Source of the DNA: Streptomyces sp. NBC_00654
GTDB lineage: Bacteria; Actinomycetota; Actinomycetes; Streptomycetales; Streptomycetaceae
NCBI RefSeq assembly: GCF_026341775.1
Contig: NZ_JAPEOB010000001.1
Coordinates: forward strand, 2,976,001-3,040,000
DNA: 64,000 bases
Reading direction: 5' to 3'
Made by a program: the position numbers and the translations under genes. The first letter of the stretch is position 1. Each line of letters opens with the position of its first letter. This document shows positions 42,528 through 57,051 of the stretch, piece by piece. Under the pieces are notes generated by a model. It was not told the origin of the DNA. It ran no database searches and saw only the letters and a list, made by a program, of their open reading frames with translations.

Positions 42528-43737
42528 GGCGCCGGTATCCGCCCGGACCTCCCCCTCCCGTACGGGGGGAGGTCAGTGGCCGCTGCTGTTCGTCCTGTCG
42601 GGGAACATGGTCCTCGACGCCCTTGAGGTCTCGGTCGTCCTCGTGGCGCTGCCGTCGATCGGCGCGGACCTCGGTCTCCCGCTGATGTCCGTGCAGTGGC
42701 TGATGAGCGGCTTCGCCCTCGGTTTCGCCGCCCTGCTGATGTACGGACCGGTCCTCGGCGCCCGCTGGGGACTGCGACGCTGCTACCTCGCCGCGATGCT
42801 GCTGTTCGCCGCGGCCTCCGTCGTCGGGGGGCTGAGCGACGACACCGCGGTGCTCATCGTGTCCCGGGTGGTCAAGGGCGCCTGCGCGGCCCTGACCGCG
42901 CCCGCCGGTCTGGCGCTCATCGGCGCCACCTTTCCCGGCGGGCCGCGGCAGCGCAGAGCGGTGTCGGTCTACTCACTGTTCGGAGCGGCCGGTTTCACCG
43001 TCGGACTGCTTCTCTCCGGCCTGCTGGCCGCGGACGCCTGGCACTGGACGTTCCTGTTCCCCGCCCCGGTGGCGCTGGGGCTGCTGGTGTGGGGGGTGCG
43101 GGTGATTCCGGCCACCGTACGCACGGCACCGCCTCGGCTGACCCGGGCGGTACTGCGCGACGGGCCTCTGGTCCGCTCGACCCTGGGTGCCGCCACCCTC
43201 AACGGCACCTACATCAGTCTGCTGTTGCTGATCACCTTCCGGGTGAGCGGCGAGTACGGCTGGTCGCCCTGGCGGACCGCGCTCGCGCTCCTGCCGGCCT
43301 GTGTCCCGCTGGCGGTCCCGGTGCCCTTCGCCGCGCGCCGGATCCAGCGGTTCGGCACCGCGCGGCCGATCGCCGCCGGAGCCGTGTGCGCGTCGGCGGG
43401 CCAGCTGTTCCTTCTGGCCCGCCCGGAGTCCGCCCCGTACCTCACCGGGCCGCTGCCGTCGTTGCTGCTGATGGGCGCGGCGTTCGTGCTGTCCTTCGCG
43501 GCCCTGAACATGCAGGCCGTCCAGAACACCGAACCGGCCCTGCGCGGACGTGTGGTGTCGGTCTATCAGACCGGGGTACAGGCCGGATCGGTCATCATGC
43601 TCCCCGCGGTCGCCGCGCTGCTCACCCGGTACGACGGGCCGCGGACCGCGCTGGCCGCGATATCGCTCGTCGGCGTGGTCGGCGTGGGGGTCGCCCTCAC
43701 CGGGCTGCGGGGAAACGGGGCGGAGAAGGTGGGCTGA
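42520..43737 (+). CDS. MFS exporter of the polyketide operon
   Basis: Membrane transporter, 405 aa with about 12 hydrophobic segments, start GTG overlapping the upstream gene by 8 bases. Motifs: DALEVSVVLVALPSIGADLG, LMSGFALGFAALLMYGPVLG, and APAGLALIGATFPGG. Probably exports the product and confers self-resistance. A terminator immediately follows, marking the end of the operon. Confidence 0.86.
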   Translation: MAEAPVSARTSPSRTGGGQWPLLFVLSGNMVLDALEVSVVLVALPSIGADLGLPLMSVQWLMSGFALGFAALLMYGPVLGARWGLRRCYLAAMLLFAAASVVGGLSDDTAVLIVSRVVKGACAALTAPAGLALIGATFPGGPRQRRAVSVYSLFGAAGFTVGLLLSGLLAADAWHWTFLFPAPVALGLLVWGVRVIPATVRTAPPRLTRAVLRDGPLVRSTLGAATLNGTYISLLLLITFRVSGEYGWSPWRTALALLPACVPLAVPVPFAARRIQRFGTARPIAAGAVCASAGQLFLLARPESAPYLTGPLPSLLLMGAAFVLSFAALNMQAVQNTEPALRGRVVSVYQTGVQAGSVIMLPAVAALLTRYDGPRTALAAISLVGVVGVGVALTGLRGNGAEKVG

Positions 43738-43738
43738 G

Positions 43739-43766
43739 GGTGTCCCGTCATCCCTGGCGGGACACC
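43739..43766 (+). terminator. Terminator of the polyketide operon
   Basis: GGTGTCCCG (43739-43747) and CGGGACACC (43758-43766), perfect 9-bp arms with a 10-nt loop, starting 1 base after the exporter stop. Confidence 0.7.
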
Positions 43767-44085
43767 TCTCGGCCGCCGCCGAACCGTTCCCGAGCGGCGG
43801 GTTCGACGCTTCGGCCCGTTGGGGGGCGGCGCGGTCCGTCCGATGATCCGGGCAACCGTGACCGGCGGTTCACGGGAATCCGGCCCCTCTCAACTGTGGG
43901 CCGCGGCCGAGGCCTTAGAGTCCTGCGGTGATCACGCCGACCGGTGTGATGCCCGAAAGGACTGACGAGTTGTCCAGACACATACCGGGGCGCAGGCCCC
44001 GGCAGGAACACAGTCGTGCTCATGCCGCCCCGCTGTTCTGCCAGGGTGCGCCGTCGCGCGCCTCCGAGGCACGGACCGCGCCGCG
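43767..44085. other. Intergenic region with a possible upstream small ORF
   Basis: No recognisable gene. A plus-strand frame from GTG 43928 or ATG 43949 runs to a TGA at 44087-44089, overlapping the TTG start of the next gene as TTGA. Its product (PERTDELSRHIPGRR...FCQGAPSRASEAR) has no recognisable domain and mixed codon use. It may be a leader peptide or nothing. Confidence 0.3.
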
Positions 44086-44535
44086 TTGAACGACGAAAGG
44101 AGACAGACGCCGACGCTGCGTGACATCGCCGGGCCGCTGGCGAAGCTGCTGTGGCGGCAGCACACCGTCTACCGCGAGCGCGGCGGCACCGTGGTGATCC
44201 GCGGCGAGGACGCGGGCAGATGGATCAGCCTCACCGCCCATGGGCTCGACCGTGCGCTGGTCCGCACCGGACGGATCCTGGACGGCGGCACCACGGCCCC
44301 GGCCCGCGCCGAGACGATCGCCCCGCTGGACGGCGACATCGCCCGCCTCGCGGCCTGTTGCCGCGGCCTGCTGGCCGAGACGGCCGACACCCGCACAGGC
44401 GGGGCGAGGACATCGCAGCCCTCGAAGGGCCGGCCGCGGCGTCGCTCCCGATCGGGCCGGCGCCGGCCGGTCGCGACGGCCCTGATCTGTCTCGCCCTGG
44501 TCGTCGGGCTGGTCGTCGCCTTCGGCGGCGGCTGA
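44086..44535 (+). CDS. Small protein with C-terminal membrane anchor, unknown function
   Basis: A 149-aa protein. Residues 1-95 are soluble (LRDIAGPLAKLLWRQHTVYR, GGTVVIRGEDAGRWISLTAH), then a basic linker (SKGRPRRRSRSGRRR) and one hydrophobic helix (ALICLALVVGLVVAF) at the extreme C-terminus, giving a tail-anchored topology. The TTG start is the only in-frame option; the AAAGGAG just downstream leaves the true start in doubt. I do not recognise a family. Confidence 0.5.
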   Translation: MNDERRQTPTLRDIAGPLAKLLWRQHTVYRERGGTVVIRGEDAGRWISLTAHGLDRALVRTGRILDGGTTAPARAETIAPLDGDIARLAACCRGLLAETADTRTGGARTSQPSKGRPRRRSRSGRRRPVATALICLALVVGLVVAFGGG

Positions 44536-44637
44536 TCCGGGGTCCCCAACAGCGTTTCCCGGCAGGCGGGTTCGCCGACGCCACGCGAGTCGTGCGGTCA
44601 CCGTCCCGCATCCCGGCGGCCGAGTAGGCTTCCGGCC

Positions 44638-45036
44638 GTGGCGGGGATTGTTGAGCGGCTGGTGCCGGACGAGCTGTGGGAGCTGTTCCAGCGCGTGGTG
44701 CCGAAGGCTCCGTCACGGCCTCAGGGAGGCGGCCGCCGACGGCACGGTGACCGGGAAGTGCTGGCCGCGATCGTGTTCGTGGCCACCTCGGGCTGCACCT
44801 GGCGGCAGCTGCCCACGGCTTCGTTCGGACCCTCCGGGGCGACGGCCCACCGGCGCTTCACGGAGTGGTCGACGGCCGGGGTATGGGCCGGGCTCCACCG
44901 GCTGCTCCTGGACGAACCCGGTTCCGGCGCCGGGACGGACTGGCTGGACTGGTCCCGCCGCGCCGTCGAATCGGTGAACACAAGGGCTCTGAACCGGCTG
45001 CCCGGCGGTCCGTATCACTGCACCGGTGTGACGTAG
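44638..45036 (+). pseudogene. Truncated IS5-family transposase (N-terminal part)
   Basis: GTG-started frame encoding the N-terminal DUF4096-type region: VERLVPDELWELFQRVVPKA, DREVLAAIVFVATSGCTWRQ, LPTASFGPSGATAHRRFTEW, DWLDWSRRAVESVN. In complete elements SVNxRAL is followed by the first catalytic Asp/DDE core of about 150 more residues; here it goes into unrelated sequence and stops. No matching right end is visible. It marks the right edge of the polyketide island and is evidence of past mobile-element activity. Confidence 0.8.
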
Positions 45037-45371
45037 AGAGGCCCATGTGCACGGAGTGGCGATGCGGTGCGCTCGATCACGCGTTCGAACGTAAGGTGCG
45101 CTCTCCGATGACCATGTCCGGGACAGCCTCTTCCCACGGCCCCGAAAGCAGTCCACGATTGTCCCTCCGCGACTCGCGTCCGAGGCGTCGTTGCACCCGG
45201 TTCGGCATGGCCTCATGGAAGGATTCTCCGAAGCGCGTCAGCCCAAGGGCAGCATCCCGGAGCCGCCGACGGCGACTGCTCGACCACGTGAGCAACCGGC
45301 CGCACCGGTCACGGCACGCACCTCTCGGGCCATCTGTCAGTCAGTCAGTAACTGGACTAGGAGAACCTGTC
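45037..45371. other. 335-bp junction region without a gene
   Basis: Lies between the broken transposase and the LLM gene. No open frame with good codon bias was found. It has lower GC than neighbours, a TCAGTCAGTCAG triple repeat at about 45337-45348, and AGGAGAAC just before the LLM start. The conserved pyrimidine-locus module seen at 11750 and 16313 is absent. This is a candidate insertion junction. Confidence 0.5.
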
Positions 45372-46373
45372 ATGGATTTCGGACTCGTACTCCAGACCGA
45401 CCCGCCGGCCTCGGCCGTCGTCGGTCTCATGCGCCGCGCCGAGCGCAACGGCTTCCGCTACGGCTGGACCTTCGACTCGGCGGTGCTCTGGCAGGAGCCC
45501 TTCGTCATCTACAGCCGGATCCTGGAGCACACCGAGCACCTGATCGTCGGCCCGATGGTGACCAATCCGGGCACCCGCACCTGGGAGGTCACCGCCTCCA
45601 CCTTCGCCACCCTGAACGACATGTACGGCAACCGGACCGTCTGCGGGATCGGGCGCGGCGACTCCGCGATGCGCGTCGCGGGCCGCAGGCCCAACACCCT
45701 GGCCCGCCTCGGCGAGGCGATGGACGTCATCCGTGACCTGGCGGAGGGACGGGAGGCCACCGTCGACGGCCAGCCGGTCCGGATCCCCTGGGTGAAGGAC
45801 GGCAGGCTGCCCGTCTGGATGGGGGCATACGGTCCCAAGGCGCTGGCCCTGGCCGGGCAGAAGGCGGACGGATTCATCCTCCAGCTCGCCGACCCCTTCC
45901 TCACCGAGTGGATGATCAAGGCGGTACGGCAGGCGGCGGCCGACGCCGGACGGGACCCGGACTCCGTCACCATCTGCGTCGCCGCCCCCGCCTATGTGGG
46001 CGACGACCTCGACCACGCCCGCGAGCAGTGCCGGTGGTTCGGCGGCATGGTCGGCAACCACGTCGCCGATCTGGTGTCCCGCTACGGCGAGCATTCGGGC
46101 CTGGTCCCCGAGGCCCTCACCGAGTACATCGCCGGGCGGTCCGGATACGACTACAGCCACCACGGCCGCACCGGCAACCCGGACACGGCCTTCGTTCCGG
46201 ACGAGATCGTCGACCGGTTCTGTCTGCTGGGCCCCGCCGAGGCGCACATCGAGAAGCTCCGGGCCCTGCGCGACCTGGGAGTCGACCAGTTCGCCGTCTA
46301 CAACATGCATGACGCGCGCGAGGCGACGATCGACGCCTACGGCTCCGAGATCATTCCGGCCCTGTCGGCCTGA
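45372..46373 (+). CDS. LLM-class oxidoreductase of pyrimidine catabolism loci
   Basis: Flavin- or F420-dependent TIM-barrel oxidoreductase, 333 aa, start ATG after AGGAG. Features: MDFGLVLQTDPPASAVVGLM, GWTFDSAVLWQEPFVIYSRI, GNRTVCGIGRGDSAMRVAGR. From memory it belongs to the group (TIGR03842-like) that lies beside dihydropyrimidinase and NCS1 permease genes, so it may reduce uracil/thymine derivatives or act on a related base. It is followed by the permease. Its separation from hydA by about 27 kb is the sign of insertion. Confidence 0.85.
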   Translation: MDFGLVLQTDPPASAVVGLMRRAERNGFRYGWTFDSAVLWQEPFVIYSRILEHTEHLIVGPMVTNPGTRTWEVTASTFATLNDMYGNRTVCGIGRGDSAMRVAGRRPNTLARLGEAMDVIRDLAEGREATVDGQPVRIPWVKDGRLPVWMGAYGPKALALAGQKADGFILQLADPFLTEWMIKAVRQAAADAGRDPDSVTICVAAPAYVGDDLDHAREQCRWFGGMVGNHVADLVSRYGEHSGLVPEALTEYIAGRSGYDYSHHGRTGNPDTAFVPDEIVDRFCLLGPAEAHIEKLRALRDLGVDQFAVYNMHDAREATIDAYGSEIIPALSA

Positions 46374-46448
46374 CCGCACGCGCGGCGCCGTCGCTTCTGT
46401 GGCGGCCCGCGATACCGGTCGGCTCCCGCACCGCACGTCCGGCGCCCC

Positions 46449-46535
46449 CACGCGCCACACCCGACACACCCGACACACCCGACACACCCACGCGCCACTC
46501 CCGGTCCCACGCGCCACACCCGACACCCCCGCCCC
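46449..46535. repeat. Tandem repeats between LLM gene and permease
   Basis: Nearly four copies of the 9-bp unit CACACCCGA at 46456-46490, flanked by three copies of CACGCGCCAC (46449, 46490, 46508). Non-coding, C-rich on this strand. Confidence 0.65.
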
Positions 46536-46572
46536 GCACGGAACCGCTCCCGAGCGAAGGGTCCAGTCCGCC

Positions 46573-48108
<1,536 letters not shown>

Positions 48109-48126
48109 GGCCGCGTCGGGGCGAGG

Positions 48127-53164
<5,038 letters not shown>

Positions 53165-53213
53165 CGGTCACGCCCGTCTGACGGTCACGCCCGCTCAGCT
53201 GATGTCCCGCTCC

Positions 53214-53249
53214 ACCGCCCCGGCCGGCCCTGTGCCCGGCCGGGGCGGT
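53214..53249. terminator. Terminator between icd and the SPFH gene
   Basis: Perfect 14-bp arms ACCGCCCCGGCCGG (53214-53227) and its complement (53236-53249), 8-nt loop, between convergent genes. Confidence 0.8.
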
Positions 53250-53279
53250 CGTGTCTGACGGGTCAAGGTGTCTGACGGG

Positions 53280-54467
53280 TCACGTGTCTTCCGGGACGCG
53301 CAGGCTGCGCTTTCCGTCCACGGCCGGATCCTTGGTGTTGCGCAGCGAGTCGAGGATGGCCAGCCCCTGCCCCACCAGTCCCGCCGCCAGGCTGTTGACG
53401 CCGTCGGTCCCGTTCAGCACGGTGAGCCGGGCTCCGGCCATGCCGCGGGCCGCGGCGTCGGCGAGGGCGGGCAGGTTCTCCACGACCCGGTTGGCCGCGA
53501 TGAGTTCCTGGTTCCCGTCGCGCAGCGAGAGCGCGCGGGCGGAATTGGCGTCCGCCTGCGCCTGGGCGAGCGTCCGTTCGGCGTAGGCGCTGCCGTCCGC
53601 CGCGAACCTGGCCTGGTCACGGGCGGCCTCGGCCAGCGTCCGGAGACGGTATGCCTCGGCGTCCGCCGGACGCCTGACCTCCGCCTCCAGCCGCTGGGCG
53701 GCCAGCTGGGCCTGCCGCTCGGCGAGTGCCGTCTGCTCCTCGATGACGTCGTGGGACGCCCTGGCCTGCGCGAGCGGACCGGCCTGCGCGGCCCGGGCGT
53801 TGTACTGTTCCGTCTCGGCGAGGAACCCGGCCCGTTTGATGGCCGTGTCCCGCTCGTACTCGGCCTTCAGTGCCGCCGCCTGCTGCTCGCGCTCGCTGGC
53901 CTCCTGATCGGCTCTCGCCTGCGCGATCCTTGCCTGACTGGCCACCGCGGACACGTGCGGGGCCGCGAGGTTGTCGATGTACCCGGTGGCGTCCTCGATC
54001 TCCTGGATCTGGAGCGCGTCCACCACGATGCCGAGCTTCTCCATCTCGCTGTGGCTGCCCACCATCACCTCCTGGGCGACCCGGCTGCGTTCCCGGATGA
54101 TCTGCTCGACGGTCAGTCCGCCCACGATGGAGCGGAGGTGTCCGGCGAAGATCCGGCCGACCAGTTCCTCCATCCGGTCCTGCTCCGAGAGGAAGCGCCG
54201 TGCCGCGTTGGCGATCGACACCGCGTCGTCCCCGACCTTGAAGACACACACCGCGCGCACGCGCAGCCTGATGCCCTGCTGGGTGACGCAGTCCTCGGCG
54301 ATCTCGGCCTCCCGCAGGGCCAGGGACAGCATGCGGGCCTTCTGTTTCACCGGCAGTACGAAACTCCCGTGACCGGTGACGATCCGGAACTGTGTCTCCT
54401 GCGCCTGCCGCTTCGTCCCGGAGATCAGCATCGCCTCGTTGGGCGCGGGAACGTGCCAGAACAGCAT
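53280..54467 (-). CDS. SPFH/Band 7 (flotillin-like) protein
   Basis: Membrane-scaffold protein of the flotillin group, 395 aa. The SPFH domain is residues about 1-170 (VPAPNEAMLISGTKR, LRVRAVCVFKVGDDAVSIAN, EDATGYIDNLAAPHVSAVAS), followed by a long coiled coil rich in Ala/Glu/Gln (170-320, with AEAYRLRTLAEAARDQARFA). The start ATG 54467 follows GGGAG; an ATG 39 bases upstream has none. It comes directly after a small NfeD-like gene on the same strand, the pairing usual for FloA systems. Confidence 0.87.
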   Translation of the reverse strand: MLFWHVPAPNEAMLISGTKRQAQETQFRIVTGHGSFVLPVKQKARMLSLALREAEIAEDCVTQQGIRLRVRAVCVFKVGDDAVSIANAARRFLSEQDRMEELVGRIFAGHLRSIVGGLTVEQIIRERSRVAQEVMVGSHSEMEKLGIVVDALQIQEIEDATGYIDNLAAPHVSAVASQARIAQARADQEASEREQQAAALKAEYERDTAIKRAGFLAETEQYNARAAQAGPLAQARASHDVIEEQTALAERQAQLAAQRLEAEVRRPADAEAYRLRTLAEAARDQARFAADGSAYAERTLAQAQADANSARALSLRDGNQELIAANRVVENLPALADAAARGMAGARLTVLNGTDGVNSLAAGLVGQGLAILDSLRNTKDPAVDGKRSLRVPEDT

Positions 54468-54509
54468 GAGGGAACTCCCGCCGTGATGGTTCGTGGTGTC
54501 ACGCATGAC

Positions 54510-54737
54510 TCAGGTCGGCAGCGGCGCGACGATCACCGAACGCGCCGAGATGCTCTCGACGACGACGACCCGTACGTCCCTGCCGATGGATGTCGCGGAC
54601 TCGCACCAGGCCGCGTAGGTCTCCGAGCCGCCGCGTACGGCCACGAGAACCTCGCCGGGGCCGTCCGGCGGAATCTGGACGGTCACCCGGCCGACCGCTC
54701 CGACCGGGCTCTGGGACGAGTCGTCAGCCGACTGCAT
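54510..54737 (-). CDS. Short NfeD-like OB-fold protein
   Basis: A 75-aa protein consisting of just an OB-like beta barrel: GAVGRVTVQIPPDGPGEVLV, AVRGGSETYAAWCESATSIG, DVRVVVVESISARSVIVAPL. This matches the soluble C-terminal domain of NfeD, without the protease or membrane parts. It lies 42 bases before the SPFH gene and is probably its partner. Confidence 0.72.
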   Translation of the reverse strand: MQSADDSSQSPVGAVGRVTVQIPPDGPGEVLVAVRGGSETYAAWCESATSIGRDVRVVVVESISARSVIVAPLPT

Positions 54738-54926
54738 GGGCCCTCGCGGAGGGTCGCGCTTGGATGACGTTCACAGGACATCGCCTCCGGCCCCGTACAC
54801 CGTCGAGAGCGGCCACGACGCACGGGCCGACAGCCGCGCATCCCCTCGATCTCTTCACGGTACTCCGTTCCGAGGACGACGGCGGGGGCCGCGGAGCGAC
54901 GGGGGCGGGCCGGGGCACCGGGGCGC

Positions 54927-55496
54927 TCAGTATCCGCCGCCGGACGGCTTCCCGGTGGGTGATGCCGGGGCTGTGATCCGGGCGCCGGACGGATCGACGA
55001 CGTACCAGGCGGCGCCGAACGCCGTGGAGCCCTGCCCGTTCGTGTCACCGGCCTTCGTGTCGCCCCCGAAGTGGTACAGGGGATGACCGTTGTACGTGAC
55101 TTCCTTGTTGCCGTCGCTACGGGTGGTGGTGCCCAGCAGACCCGCCTTCACTCCCTTGCCCGCGACCGGTTGGCCGGTCACGGTGAACGGCGGCCACGCC
55201 GCGGCGCAGGTACCCGTGCAGGTGGACTTGGTGGAGGTGTCCGCCTCGAAGAGGTACAGGGTCCGGCCGTCACCGTCGACGAGGTGGGTGCCCAGCGGTC
55301 CGGTGGTGGTCGCCACGGTCCCCGCGGCCGCGGCCGCCGACGTGCCGGAGGCGGACGCAGAGGCCGACGCCCTGGAGGCGGACGGAGAAGCGGAGGAGGA
55401 CGAACCGCCGCTGTTGCTGTCGCCGCAGCCGGTGGCCGCGGTGGCGAACAGTGCCACCACGGCCACGGCGGCGGCCTTCCTGACCATGCTTCTCAT
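54927..55496 (-). CDS. Lipoprotein with COG4315-type repeats
   Basis: Exported lipoprotein, 189 aa: hydrophobic helix and lipobox (LFATAATGC), a Ser/Ala-rich linker (24-60), then two related segments, LVDGDGRTLYLFEADTSTKS plus TCTGTCAAAWPPF, and VTYNGHPLYHFGGDTKAGDT plus FGAAWYVVDPSG. This is the secreted repeat family I recall as COG4315. Function unknown; possibly redox or metal binding through TCTGTC. Start ATG after GAGGAG. Confidence 0.82.
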   Translation of the reverse strand: MRSMVRKAAAVAVVALFATAATGCGDSNSGGSSSSASPSASRASASASASGTSAAAAAGTVATTTGPLGTHLVDGDGRTLYLFEADTSTKSTCTGTCAAAWPPFTVTGQPVAGKGVKAGLLGTTTRSDGNKEVTYNGHPLYHFGGDTKAGDTNGQGSTAFGAAWYVVDPSGARITAPASPTGKPSGGGY

Positions 55497-55726
55497 CCTG
55501 GCGTCTCCTCGTTCCCGCTCGGGCCCCGGTGGTGGCCGCGGCTCACACTGCGCGGGCCCGGACGACGGGCCCCGCACCTCCATGAGGACGCGCCATCGTG
55601 TGCGCCGCGCGCCGGGAGACGCCGTTCGGCCGTACGCGGGCGGGCAACGGGGGGAAGGGAGGGAGAAGGCGGGAGAAGGGCGGGGCGCGGGAGAGGGAGT
55701 GGAGAGGCAGGCGTGGCGGGCGGGGC

Positions 55727-56782
55727 CTACGGCACCCGCGCCGTCCACTCGGCCGTACCGAACTTGGTGCGGACGAGTTCCTGGGCGCGGGCCATCTCCT
55801 CGTCCGTCACCTTGCCGGGGGTCAGGCCGTGCCGGTTGCGGAACGAGTCGATCATGTTGTCGATGACGACCTCGCGCGGCAGCCCCGTCTGGCGGCGCAG
55901 CGGGTCGACGCGCTTCTTGGCGCTCTTCGTGCCCTTGTCGGAGAGCTTCTCCTTGCCGATCCGGAGCACTTCCAGCATCTTGTCCGCGTCGATGTCGTAC
56001 GACATGGTCACGTGGTGGAGCACGGCGCCCTCCCGGCCCACCACGCGCTTCTGTGCCGCGCCCGCGATCTTCCCGGCGTCCGTGGCGATGTCGTTCAGCG
56101 GCTGGTACCAGGCCCGGATGCCCATGTCGGCGAGCGCCCCGAGCACCCAGTCGTCGAGGTAGGCGTAGCTGTCCGCGAAGGACAGGCCCGAGACGAGGGA
56201 GTCCGGGACGGAGAGGGAGTACGTGATGGTGTTGCCCGGCTCCACGAACATGGCACCCCCGCCGGAGATACGGCGTACGACGTCGACCCCGTGCCGCTCG
56301 GCGGCCTCCCGGTCGACCTCGTTGCGCAGGGACTGGAAGCTGCCGATGATCACGGCGGGGGAGGCCCATTCCCAGACCCGGAGCGTCGGCGGGCGGTGGC
56401 CGGCCGCGACCTCGGCGGTGATGATCTCGTCCAGGGCCATGTGCAGGGCGGGGGACTGGGGAGCCTCGTGGATGAGCTGCCAGTCGTAGTCGCTCCACTC
56501 GGTGGCCTGCGCCAGGGCCCGGCGCACGGCGACCGCGACGCCCTCCGCGGTCAGCCCGAGCATCACCGTGGACTGGGGCAGCGCCGCGTCGATGCGGGCC
56601 GCGAGACCGGCGGTGTCGGTGTTGGCCGGGGCGCCTTCGAGGGCCGCGTCGATGGCGAGGATGGCTTCGTCGGGTTCGAGGAAGAAGTCCCCGGCCACTC
56701 GTACGTTGCGCAGCGCGCCGCCCTCGACATCGAGGTCCACGACGACGAGCTTGCCGCCGGGAACCTTGTACTCACCGTGCAC
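55727..56782 (-). CDS. lplA: Lipoate-protein ligase family protein
   Basis: Attaches lipoate or octanoate to 2-oxoacid dehydrogenase E2 and GcvH, 351 aa, cytoplasmic. An accessory domain comes first (about 1-95, GGKLVVVDLDVEGGALRNVR), then the catalytic domain: ALHMALDEIITAEVAAGHRP, VVRRISGGGAMFVEPGNTIT (RRxxGGG), and DAGKIAGAAQKRVVGREGAV with the lysine. The domain order is the actinobacterial one. Specificity not determined. Confidence 0.87.
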   Translation of the reverse strand: MHGEYKVPGGKLVVVDLDVEGGALRNVRVAGDFFLEPDEAILAIDAALEGAPANTDTAGLAARIDAALPQSTVMLGLTAEGVAVAVRRALAQATEWSDYDWQLIHEAPQSPALHMALDEIITAEVAAGHRPPTLRVWEWASPAVIIGSFQSLRNEVDREAAERHGVDVVRRISGGGAMFVEPGNTITYSLSVPDSLVSGLSFADSYAYLDDWVLGALADMGIRAWYQPLNDIATDAGKIAGAAQKRVVGREGAVLHHVTMSYDIDADKMLEVLRIGKEKLSDKGTKSAKKRVDPLRRQTGLPREVVIDNMIDSFRNRHGLTPGKVTDEEMARAQELVRTKFGTAEWTARVP

Positions 56783-57006
56783 AGTCCTGCCTCCACATCT
56801 CCACCGGCCCGTCCGGGCCGGTCATACCCACTCACAACGCCATGTCCGACCTGCATCATCCCTCCGCGCCGGGACCGTGCGAGGACCGGCCCCCGCGGCG
56901 GGCGGCGACCGCCCGGCGTACGCCGTGAGGCCAGCAGCACCCGCACGCCCCAACTCGTCGGGCGTGGCGCGGAGGTGACGGTGGCCGCCCGGCCTCTCGG
57001 GCCATA

Positions 57007-57025
57007 TAAGGTAAGCCTAACCTCA
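57007..57025. promoter_or_regulatory. Iron box (DmdR/IdeR site) upstream of the siderophore operon
   Basis: TAAGGTAAGCCTAACCTCA matches the DtxR/DmdR consensus at 14 of 19 positions, with the TAAGGTnAGnCTnACCT core intact. It lies 27 bases before the first gene of the operon, so it should repress the operon when iron is plentiful. Confidence 0.75.
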
Positions 57026-57051
57026 TTGCTTTCGGAGAACCGGGAAGTGCA

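Noticed and set aside
45077..45295. 72-aa minus-strand ORF that might be a second transposase fragment
   Set aside because: Some resemblance to basic transposase ends but no recognisable motif; cannot be supported.
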